From NCBI GenBank assembly GCA_902805985.1, contig CADCUW010000012.1, positions 1 through 8,607 on the forward strand: 8,607 nt of DNA, in the 5' to 3' direction. The notes under the pieces were generated by a model. It worked only from the letters and a program-made list of their open reading frames with translations. It made no database searches and had not been told where the DNA came from. The translations under genes and the position numbers were made by a program. Below are positions 1-5,524 of the stretch, piece by piece (position 1 is the stretch's first letter; each line of letters begins with the position of its first letter). The DNA comes from an uncultured Rubrobacteraceae bacterium. GTDB lineage: Bacteria > Actinomycetota > Rubrobacteria > Rubrobacterales > Rubrobacteraceae.

Positions 1-6
1 TATAAT
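1..6 (+). promoter_or_regulatory. -10 promoter box for the tRNA transcript
   Basis: The first six bases are TATAAT, a perfect match to the sigma70/SigA-type -10 hexamer. They end 18 bases before the tRNA-Asn gene. Transcription would start near 12-14 and leave a leader of about 11 bases for RNase P to remove. The -35 box would lie outside the window, so only half of the promoter can be seen. Confidence 0.55.
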
Positions 7-24
7 CCCGTTCGCTGCAACCTT

Positions 25-97
25 TCCCCTGTAGCTCAATTGGCAGAGCATTCGACTGTTAATCGAAGGGTTGCTGGTTCGAGTCCAGCCGGGGGAG
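25..97 (+). tRNA. tRNA-Asn (anticodon GTT)
   Basis: The full cloverleaf can be folded by eye. The acceptor strands TCCCCTG (25-31) and CGGGGGA (90-96) pair with one T-G wobble. The D arm is GCTC/GAGC, and the anticodon stem is TTCGA/TCGAA around the loop CTGTTAA. The anticodon GTT is at 58-60, and the T arm GCTGG/CCAGC encloses TTCGAGT. Anticodon GTT decodes AAC/AAU, so this is tRNA-Asn. The discriminator is G97. The next bases are CCG, so the 3' CCA is not encoded and must be added by the CCA-adding enzyme, unlike the next tRNA. The pair probably shares one transcript, since only 31 bases separate them. Confidence 0.96.
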
Positions 98-128
98 CCG
101 GACGGTGTCCTCCGGGGCGCATCGTCAC

Positions 129-205
129 GGGCCCATAGCTCAGTTGGTTAGAGCATCCGACTCATAATCGGACGGTCCCAGGTTCGAGTCCTGGTGGGCC
201 CACCA
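129..205 (+). tRNA. tRNA with CAT anticodon (Ile2 lysidine type or elongator Met)
   Basis: A complete cloverleaf: acceptor GGGCCCA (129-135) pairs perfectly with TGGGCCC (195-201). The D arm is GCTC/GAGC, the anticodon stem TCCGA/TCGGA encloses CTCATAA with CAT at 163-165, and the T arm is CCAGG/CCTGG. The discriminator is A202 and the CCA is encoded at 203-205. It is not initiator tRNA, because acceptor pair 1-72 is a true G-C and the anticodon stem lacks the three G-C pairs next to the loop. CAT is shared by elongator Met and by Ile2, whose C34 is changed to lysidine by TilS. Acceptor pairs C4-G69 and C5-G68, known TilS identity elements in E. coli, are present, and the 5' end GGGCC-ATAGCTCAG resembles isoleucine tRNAs. 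I lean to Ile2, but many pipelines would call it Met. Confidence 0.93.
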
Positions 206-395
206 AGACCCCCGATTTACTCGGCCCTACTGAAATCACCCTCACTACCAACCACCGTTTTCCAAAGCCCCAACATGTAGAGTGCCGCCGCCCTCCCGTG
301 CCCACATGTCACCCCTCCGATACCTGCACCATCGGACGTACCTCATCACGCTAAGGACCATATTCGGACGTTTCAATAGGGAGTCCATACCCCTT

Positions 396-433
396 GGGGG
401 GTGGGGTAAAAGGTCCATTCGGGGTCTCTGGGG
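396..433 (+). promoter_or_regulatory. G-run cluster, possible G-quadruplex
   Basis: Four runs of at least four G lie on the + strand at 396-401, 403-406, 421-424 and 430-433. The loops between them are 1, 14 and 5 bases. The long middle loop makes a canonical quadruplex uncertain. The same DNA can instead form a 6-bp hairpin TACCCC (388-393) with GGGGTA (403-408). Any role is inference; it lies about 100 bases before mraZ. Confidence 0.25.
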
Positions 434-463
434 CTAGGTTCCGGCCCTCCAGCGGTGCCTACG

Positions 464-492
464 TTGCTTATCTTTGCCCCATATGCAAGAAT
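464..492 (+). promoter_or_regulatory. candidate mraZ operon promoter
   Basis: TTGCTT (464-469) and AAGAAT (487-492) are separated by 17 bases. They match the -35 and -10 consensus at 3-4 of 6 positions each, with the invariant A2 and T6 of the -10 box present. Transcription would start near 498-500, directly before the MraZ-box repeats, an arrangement in which bound MraZ would block the promoter. The match is weak and was chosen mainly by position. Confidence 0.3.
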
Positions 493-502
493 TTCGCCAG
501 TT

Positions 503-528
503 GTGGGTCAAAGTGGAGCGTAGTGGGA
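503..528 (+). promoter_or_regulatory. MraZ operator: three direct repeats at 10-bp spacing
   Basis: GTGGGT (503-508), GTGGAG (513-518) and GTGGGA (523-528) are spaced exactly 10 bases apart start to start, about one helical turn. In E. coli and other bacteria MraZ binds three or four TGGGN direct repeats with 5-base spacers just before mraZ and represses the dcw operon; this array has the same core, period and place. The middle repeat is degenerate (TGGAG). The third repeat overlaps the ribosome binding site of mraZ. The identification rests on pattern and position. Confidence 0.75.
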
Positions 529-530
529 GG
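525..530 (+). promoter_or_regulatory. mraZ ribosome binding site that points to a CTG start
   Basis: GGGAGG is a strong Shine-Dalgarno match. It lies 7 bases before CTG at 538 and 4 bases before ATC at 535, and no ATG, GTG or TTG in the mraZ frame lies within reach. It shares bases 525-528 with the third MraZ box, and its last two G residues fall in a predicted 6-bp stem (529-534 with 538-543). Confidence 0.6.
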
Positions 531-537
531 CTAGATC

Positions 538-978
538 CTGGCCCTTTTAGGCGAGTACGAGCACACGCTGGATGAGAAGGGGCGTCTAACCCTTCCGTCT
601 CGCCTCCGCCCGTACTTCGAGGGTGGGATCGTCGTCACCAAGGGGGTGGACCGTTGCTTGTTCGCGTTCCCGCCCGAGGAGTGGGCGACGTTCAAGGCCA
701 ACATCAAGGCCAACGCGGACCTCACCTCGCGGGGACGCCAGCTCTCGCGCATGTTCTTCTCGATGGCCTTCGAGGCGACGCTGGATCGGCAGGGTAGGGT
801 CTTGATCCCGACCAAGCTCGCCGGGTACGCCGGGCTTCAGAAGGACGTCACCGTCACCGGGGTGGACGACAGGCTTGAGATATGGGACACCGCCGAGTGG
901 GACCGCTACGTCGCGGGCGCCGACGACTCGTTCTCAGAGATCGTCGAGGAGTTCGCCGGCAGGGAGCTCGGAGGGTGA
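538..978 (+). CDS. mraZ: MraZ, transcriptional regulator of the dcw operon
   Basis: MraZ is a DNA-binding ring-forming protein with two SpoVT-AbrB-like half domains; it represses its own operon. From CTG 538 the product is 146 residues, the usual family length. The first half carries LLGEYEHTLDEKGRL (residues 3-17), the conserved N-terminus with its DxxGR motif. The second half repeats it as LDRQGRVLIP (82-91). The frame has a stop at 532-534, so only ATC 535 or CTG 538 can begin a product with the conserved N-terminus. The first standard in-frame start is GTG 646, which would delete the first DEKGR motif. I chose CTG 538 because GGGAGG lies 7 bases upstream. The stop TGA shares one base with the rsmH start. 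The identity is secure; the start is not. Confidence 0.9.
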   Translation: MALLGEYEHTLDEKGRLTLPSRLRPYFEGGIVVTKGVDRCLFAFPPEEWATFKANIKANADLTSRGRQLSRMFFSMAFEATLDRQGRVLIPTKLAGYAGLQKDVTVTGVDDRLEIWDTAEWDRYVAGADDSFSEIVEEFAGRELGG

Positions 979-1910
979 TGGCGACCGGTCACAGGCCAGT
1001 CCTTTTGGAAGAAGCGGTGTCGGCCCTCCAGGTTCAGGACGACGCGGTCGTCGTGGACGCCACCTTCGGCGGCGGCGGTCATACGCGGCGGGTGTTGGAC
1101 GAGATGGGACCGGGCGGGGCCGTCGTCGGGGTGGACAGGGACCCGCAGGCCGCCGGCCGGGCGGGCGACCTGATCCTGGACGAACGTTTCACCTTCGTCG
1201 CCGGGGCCTTCGACGAGGTTTTGTGGGGGATGGTCGAGAGGGGGGAGCGGGCGGACGCCGTACTCTTCGACCTCGGCCTCTCCAGCTTCCAGATCGACGA
1301 CCCCCGGCGCGGGTTCTCGTACGTGGCCGAGGGGCCGCTCGACATGAGGATGGACCCCGGCAGCGGGATCTCGGCCGCCGAGTACCTGAACGGGGTCGAG
1401 GTGGCGGACCTGATCGGCACGCTGGTTCAGTACGGGGACGTGCCGCGGGGGGAGGCCCGCAGGGTCGCGCGTGAGGTCGTGCGCCGCAGGCCGCTCTCCA
1501 CCACGACGGAACTACACGACGCGGTACGGGCGGCCGTCGGCTGGAGGGAGCGGGGCGGCAACCCGGCGAAGAGGATCTTCCAGGCCGTGCGGGTCAGGGT
1601 CAACGACGAGCTTGGCAGCGTGCGGCGGGCGCTCGAGGCCACGGAGCATCTGCTCGTGCCGGGTGGACGTCTCGTCGCCATCACGTTCCACTCAGGGGAG
1701 GACCGGCTGGTCAAGCGCTTCATCTCCGAGCGGGAGGGGCGTTGCGTCTGCCCCCCCGAGTTGCCCGTCTGCGCCTGCGGGGCGAGCCCGATCTTCCGTC
1801 GGGGCGCGGTGCTCCGGCCGACGGAGGACGAGGTCAGGGAGAACCCTCGCAGCGCCTCCGCCAGGCTGCGCTCGGCGGCCCGGACCGCGGAACTCTCGGG
1901 AGACGCCTGA
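978..1910 (+). CDS. rsmH: RsmH, 16S rRNA (cytosine-1402-N4)-methyltransferase
   Basis: RsmH (MraW) transfers a methyl group from S-adenosylmethionine to N4 of C1402 in the decoding centre of 16S rRNA. The product is 310 residues, normal for the family. Visible signatures are the N-terminal GHRPVLLEE (4-12), the SAM loop DATFGGGGHT (27-36), VGVDRDP (50-56), DLGLSSFQIDDPRRGFS (98-114), LDMRMD (121-126) and NPAKRIFQAVRVRVNDEL (195-212). A CxC..CxC cluster CVCPPELPVCACG (256-268) near the C-terminus is typical of Gram-positive members. One oddity is ITFHSGEDR (235-243), where the family normally has HSLEDR. The ATG at 978 uses the last base of the mraZ stop, with GGAGGG at 970-975, only two bases upstream, so translation is probably coupled. 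ATG 978 is preferred because it gives the canonical N-terminus. Confidence 0.97.
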   Translation: MATGHRPVLLEEAVSALQVQDDAVVVDATFGGGGHTRRVLDEMGPGGAVVGVDRDPQAAGRAGDLILDERFTFVAGAFDEVLWGMVERGERADAVLFDLGLSSFQIDDPRRGFSYVAEGPLDMRMDPGSGISAAEYLNGVEVADLIGTLVQYGDVPRGEARRVAREVVRRRPLSTTTELHDAVRAAVGWRERGGNPAKRIFQAVRVRVNDELGSVRRALEATEHLLVPGGRLVAITFHSGEDRLVKRFISEREGRCVCPPELPVCACGASPIFRRGAVLRPTEDEVRENPRSASARLRSAARTAELSGDA

Positions 1911-2344
1911 TGGCCGCGCCCCAGCGCTGGTACCGCTCGACGCTGCCCACCGAGCCCGCGTGGCCCGCGTGGGAACGCGCTCCGGGCAACAAGAGGTCGG
2001 GGAGCGAGCGCCGCAGGACGCGGGGCCGAAAACGGCGGTTTGCGATCCTGGTTGTCGTTCCCGTGTTGCTGATGCTCGGGAGCGTGTACCTGCATACGGT
2101 CTCCGCCGGCCTGGAGAGCCGGACGCTGGGACTGCAAAACGAACTCGACGCGGCCAGGGCCCAAGGGGAGCGGCTCGAGGTCGATGTGGCCAAGTTGTCG
2201 GCGGCGGACAGGGTCCGACCGCTAGCCCGCGAGAAGTTGGGCATGCGGGATGCGGGCAGCGCGGACCTGGAAGTCATCAAGGGTGGAGAACGGGAGGATG
2301 GGACCACACATGCGGGAGCAGAGGAAGGAGGGGGGCAGCACTGA
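1910..2344 (+). CDS. ftsL: FtsL-like septum protein (bitopic coiled-coil)
   Basis: The product is a 144-residue single-pass membrane protein. It has a basic cytoplasmic head with an Arg/Lys-rich stretch (29-43), one hydrophobic segment (about 44-63), then an extracellular heptad-like helix (about 66-98) and the sequence AREKLGM (106-112). A short coiled coil followed by A..LGM is the hallmark of the FtsL/DivIC family, which together with FtsB/DivIC and FtsQ/DivIB scaffolds and activates FtsW-FtsI. FtsL diverges quickly in sequence, so the call rests on topology, motif and position between rsmH and ftsI. ATG 1910 overlaps the rsmH stop by one base and has GGGAG (1898-1902) seven bases upstream. 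The C-terminal 15 or so residues are Gly/Glu-rich and encoded in the overlap with ftsI. DivIC/FtsB is the alternative name. Confidence 0.85.
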   Translation: MAAPQRWYRSTLPTEPAWPAWERAPGNKRSGSERRRTRGRKRRFAILVVVPVLLMLGSVYLHTVSAGLESRTLGLQNELDAARAQGERLEVDVAKLSAADRVRPLAREKLGMRDAGSADLEVIKGGEREDGTTHAGAEEGGGQH

Positions 2345-4148
2345 TCGGGCGCGCGGCCGGGGCGCCAGCGCCAGGGCCGCCACCCCGAAAAACGCGCCCC
2401 GGAGATCGAGAAAGAAGGCGCGGACCGGTGGGTCCAGGGTCGTGTCCATCTCGGACCACCGCCTCGCCCGGACCCGCGGAAACGGCCGCCGGGGTCGGGC
2501 CGGGGGTTCTGGAACCCCGGCGGGCCCGCCCGTCGGCTACGGACGCTTACGTATTGTGGCGGCCGTGTTCCTCGTGATCGCCCTGCTCCTCGGCGGGCGC
2601 GCGGTCCAGATAGGCTTCAGCGACGGCGACGGCGCGTACGCCTCCGAGCTCGGGGTCGAGCAAGTCGCCACGACGGGGGCGGCGCGCGGCAGCATCATCA
2701 GCGCGGACGGCCGCGAGCTCGCCAAGAGCCTGGAGACCACCAGGATCGTCGCCACCCCTTACCTGATCGAAGACCCCGAGGGTGCCGCCCGCTCGTTGGA
2801 AGACATCCTGGGTCCCGCCGTCGGGCTCAAGGAGGAAGAGATACTGGCCTCGATCTCCGCCCGGGGCGCGTCCGGAGAGCCGTCAGGTTACAGCGAGGTA
2901 GCCTCCGACGTGCCGCCCGGAATGGCGGGTAAGGTCGAAGACCTCGGCATCGCCGGCATAACGACCGCCCCCGACGCCTCACGGGTCTACCCCGAGGGCG
3001 CCCTGGCGAGCCAGTTGACGGGATATCAGGGGCCTTTCGGCGACACGTTCGGCGGTGTCGAGGCCCGCAGGGACCAGGAGCTGGGAGCCGGGGAGGACGT
3101 CCGGCTGACCGTGGATACCGCCGTCCAGCAAGAGCTTGAGGACGCGCTCCAGCGGACCGTCGAGAAGCACGAGGCAAAGAGTGCCATCGGCCTGATGATG
3201 CGTGTCGAGGACGGGGCGATCGTGGCGCTCGCGAACTCGCCGGGCTACGACAACAACGAGTTCGGGGAGGCCTCCCCGGAGTCGCAGCGGGACCGCGTGC
3301 TCACGGACCCCTACGAACCCGGGTCCACGTTCAAGGCCTTCACCGTCGCCGCGGCGCTGGAGGCTGGGGCCGTCACCACAGAGTCCACCTACGTCGTGCC
3401 CGACCGCATAGCGGTGGCGGATCGGACCATCCACGACTCCCGGCACCACGAGACGAAGATCATGCAGCCCGCCGATGTGATCCGCGAGTCCAGCAACGTC
3501 GGGACGATACAGATCGCCCAGACGCTTGGTGGGCAGAGGCTGCACGACGCTATACGGCGCTTCGGGTTCGGGGAGCGTACCGGCGTAGACCTCTGGGGCG
3601 AGGACCCCGGGCTGGTACCGGACTTTGAGGATTGGAGCGGCTCGTCCATAGGCAACATCCCGATCGGTCAGGGCCTCACGGTCACCCCGCTGCAGCTCGT
3701 CGCGGGTTACGCCGCCCTCGCCAACGGCGGACGTCAGGTCACGCCCCACGTCGTCGAGCGGGAGGCGGAGGCTGCGCCCGGGCCCAGGATGATAAGCGAG
3801 CAGACCTCGGATATAGTAGGCACGATGTTGCAGGGCGTCGTCGCAGAAGGGTCGGGCCAACTGGCCCAGATTCCCGGTTACACGGTGGCCGGCAAGACCG
3901 GCACCTCCCAGAAAGTGGACCCCGAGACCGGCGCTTACACCACGGAGTACGTCTCCTCCTTCGTCGGGTACGCCCCCGCCACGGACCCCGAGTTCGTCAT
4001 GCTCGTGAGCGTCGACGAGCCGCAGACCACCTACTGGGGCGAGCTGACCTCGGCGCCTGTCTTCGAGGACGTGATGAGCTTCGCCCTCGGGTACTACAAC
4101 GTTCCCCCGGATGACTCGGCCAACGGTTCTGCAAGGGGCACCCCTTGA
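2298..4148 (+). CDS. ftsI: FtsI, class B penicillin-binding protein (septal transpeptidase)
   Basis: FtsI (PBP3-like) crosslinks septal peptidoglycan with FtsW. From ATG 2298 the product has 616 residues. A cytoplasmic head of about 80 residues, very rich in Arg, Gly and Pro, precedes a single membrane anchor (about 84-102). The PBP dimerisation domain begins with ARGSIISADGRELA. The transpeptidase domain shows the three catalytic motifs: STFK (343-346, nucleophile Ser343), SSN (398-400) and KTGT (533-536). No PASTA repeats follow; the protein ends soon after the transpeptidase fold. The start is uncertain: ATG 2298 has GGAG 10 bases upstream, ATG 2310 has GGGAGG 12 bases upstream, and both lie inside ftsL. 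The stop TGA overlaps the murF TTG by three bases. murE, normally the next gene, is missing here. Confidence 0.95.
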   Translation: MGPHMREQRKEGGSTDRARGRGASARAATPKNAPRRSRKKARTGGSRVVSISDHRLARTRGNGRRGRAGGSGTPAGPPVGYGRLRIVAAVFLVIALLLGGRAVQIGFSDGDGAYASELGVEQVATTGAARGSIISADGRELAKSLETTRIVATPYLIEDPEGAARSLEDILGPAVGLKEEEILASISARGASGEPSGYSEVASDVPPGMAGKVEDLGIAGITTAPDASRVYPEGALASQLTGYQGPFGDTFGGVEARRDQELGAGEDVRLTVDTAVQQELEDALQRTVEKHEAKSAIGLMMRVEDGAIVALANSPGYDNNEFGEASPESQRDRVLTDPYEPGSTFKAFTVAAALEAGAVTTESTYVVPDRIAVADRTIHDSRHHETKIMQPADVIRESSNVGTIQIAQTLGGQRLHDAIRRFGFGERTGVDLWGEDPGLVPDFEDWSGSSIGNIPIGQGLTVTPLQLVAGYAALANGGRQVTPHVVEREAEAAPGPRMISEQTSDIVGTMLQGVVAEGSGQLAQIPGYTVAGKTGTSQKVDPETGAYTTEYVSSFVGYAPATDPEFVMLVSVDEPQTTYWGELTSAPVFEDVMSFALGYYNVPPDDSANGSARGTP

Positions 4149-5524
4149 GGCCGGCCTCACTACGGGATGTGGCTCGGGCTATCGGAGCCGAGCTTCACGG
4201 CGCGAGGGATGCGGTGGAGGTGCGTGGGGCGGCCACGGACTCGCGGCTCGTGCGGGAGGGCGACCTCTTCTTCGCGCTGCGGGGAAGGTCCGACGGCGCA
4301 GACTACGCGGAGGAGGCCCTGCGCCGGGGCGCCCGGGCGACGGTCGCCTCGCGTCCGCTCGCTGGTCCCACGCTCGTCGTAGAGGACCCGCTGGCCGCCC
4401 TGCAAGACCTCGCGCGGTGGTCGCTGCGGCCTCCCGGGGCGGAATCGCCCACAGTGGTCGGCATCACGGGCAGCATCGGTAAGACCACGACCAAGGACGC
4501 TCTCTCGGCGGTGTTGCGCTCTGGCGGGACGCGAGTCTCGGCCACCGTCGGGAACCTGAACAACGAGATCGGGCTCCCACTCACCCTGCTCGCGGCACCG
4601 GCCAATACCGAGGTGCTGGTCCTCGAGATGGGCGCGGACCACGTCGGCAACATAGCGGAGCTGTGCCGTATCGCCCCTCCCCGGCACGGCATCCTTACGG
4701 CCATAGCGCCGGCCCATCTGGAGTCCTTCGGGAGCCTCGAAGCACTCGCCGCCACGAAGGGTGAGTTGGCGGCATCCCTCCCGCCGGATGGCTCCTTCGT
4801 CCACCCTGCGGGCGTCCCCGGGGCGGCGGTGGCCCCCGGCAGGGAGCTCGCGCGCCGGATCGTCTTCTCCGCCAGCGAGGGCGCAACGGCCGACCTGTGG
4901 GCGTCGGACTTCGACGAGGACGAGAAAGGACTCCGTTTCACCGCCCACATGGGGGAGGGCACGGCCCCGGTGCGGGCACCGGTGTTCGGCACGCACCTCG
5001 TCGAGCCGTTGCTCGCCGCGACAGGTGGGGCCGTGGCGCTCGGGATGGATCTCGAAGACGCGGCCAGGGGCCTCGCGCGTCTCAAGCGGACCGGGATGCG
5101 CGGCGACGTCTACCGCCTGCGCGACGATATCCTCGTCTACGACGACTCCTACAACGCGGCCTCACCGCCCTCGATGGCGGCCGTGCTCCGGTACGCCGCG
5201 CAGACCGCCGCGCGGCAGGACCGGAGGCTTGTGGTCGTGCTCGGGGGGATGTTCGAGCTGGGGCCGGGAGCCAGGGCCTACCACCGCGAGATCGGGGAGC
5301 TCGCAGACGGGCTCGGGGTGGGGCTGCTCGCCTGCGTCGGGGACGAGGCCCGCTGGTACGCCGAGGCCTTCTCCGGCAAGACCGTTCATTATCCCGACGC
5401 CGGGAGCGCGGTCGGGATTCGCGAGCACCTCAGGCCCGGGGATTACCTGATCGTCAAGGGTTCGAGGGGGGTCGGGCTCGATACCCTGACCCGTCAGTTA
5501 AAGGAAAGTTTAGCTCTTGTTTAG
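4145..5524 (+). CDS. murF: MurF, UDP-MurNAc-tripeptide--D-Ala-D-Ala ligase
   Basis: MurF is the cytoplasmic ATP-dependent ligase that adds D-Ala-D-Ala to UDP-MurNAc-tripeptide. The product is 459 residues, a usual length. The N-terminal substrate domain shows the MurF-type TDSRLVREGDLFFALRG (31-47). The central domain has the P-loop GITGSIGKTTTKD (106-118), NLNNEIGLPLTLL (137-149) and EMGADHVGNIAELC (161-174). The C-terminal domain has DDSYNAASPPSM (333-344). NLNNE and DDSYN favour MurF over MurE. That last motif looks one residue longer than the familiar DD.YNASP.SM form. TTG 4145 overlaps the ftsI stop (TTGA) and has AAGGGG (4133-4138) six bases upstream; no other in-frame start gives the conserved N-terminus. 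The last bases overlap mraY by 8. Confidence 0.96.
   Translation: MRPASLRDVARAIGAELHGARDAVEVRGAATDSRLVREGDLFFALRGRSDGADYAEEALRRGARATVASRPLAGPTLVVEDPLAALQDLARWSLRPPGAESPTVVGITGSIGKTTTKDALSAVLRSGGTRVSATVGNLNNEIGLPLTLLAAPANTEVLVLEMGADHVGNIAELCRIAPPRHGILTAIAPAHLESFGSLEALAATKGELAASLPPDGSFVHPAGVPGAAVAPGRELARRIVFSASEGATADLWASDFDEDEKGLRFTAHMGEGTAPVRAPVFGTHLVEPLLAATGGAVALGMDLEDAARGLARLKRTGMRGDVYRLRDDILVYDDSYNAASPPSMAAVLRYAAQTAARQDRRLVVVLGGMFELGPGARAYHREIGELADGLGVGLLACVGDEARWYAEAFSGKTVHYPDAGSAVGIREHLRPGDYLIVKGSRGVGLDTLTRQLKESLALV

Larger units (their letters stand above)
206..502. other. noncoding leader between the tRNAs and the dcw operon
   Basis: I see no gene in this stretch; its base composition is visibly less GC-rich than the coding part. 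It holds a 6-bp inverted repeat TCCGAT/ATCGGA (316-321 and 331-336, 9-base loop) and two ACATGT palindromes (273-278, 304-309). CGGACGT occurs twice (333-339, 365-371), and an imperfect repeat AAGGACCATATTCGG / AAGGTCCATTCGG lies at 353-367 and 410-422. Four G-runs lie at 396-433. No hairpin followed by a T-run is seen, so no intrinsic terminator can be assigned after the tRNAs. This DNA is likely the regulatory region of the division operon. Confidence 0.6.

Noticed and set aside
316..336. Inverted repeat TCCGAT/ATCGGA as a terminator after the tRNAs
   Set aside because: The stem is only 6 bp with a 9-base loop and there is no T-run after it on either strand.
388..408. TACCCC/GGGGTA hairpin followed by AAAA as a terminator
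   Set aside because: An intrinsic terminator on the + strand needs a T-run after the stem; here A residues follow, and on the other strand there is no gene to terminate.
532..660. mraZ as a pseudogene or frameshifted gene
   Set aside because: The frame from 535 to 978 is continuous, of normal family length and has both DxxGR motifs; only the start codon is unusual.
531..815. Antisense open frame of 94 codons over the mraZ start
   Set aside because: It is a shadow of mraZ; no Shine-Dalgarno site or domain supports it.
1471..2577. Same-strand open frame of 368 codons across the rsmH/ftsL/ftsI junctions
   Set aside because: The product is a low-complexity Arg/Gly/Pro/Ser sequence typical of a shifted frame and conflicts with three recognised genes.
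2979..4160. Antisense open frame of 393 codons across ftsI
   Set aside because: It is the complement of the FtsI transpeptidase domain, where the coding strand carries all three catalytic motifs.
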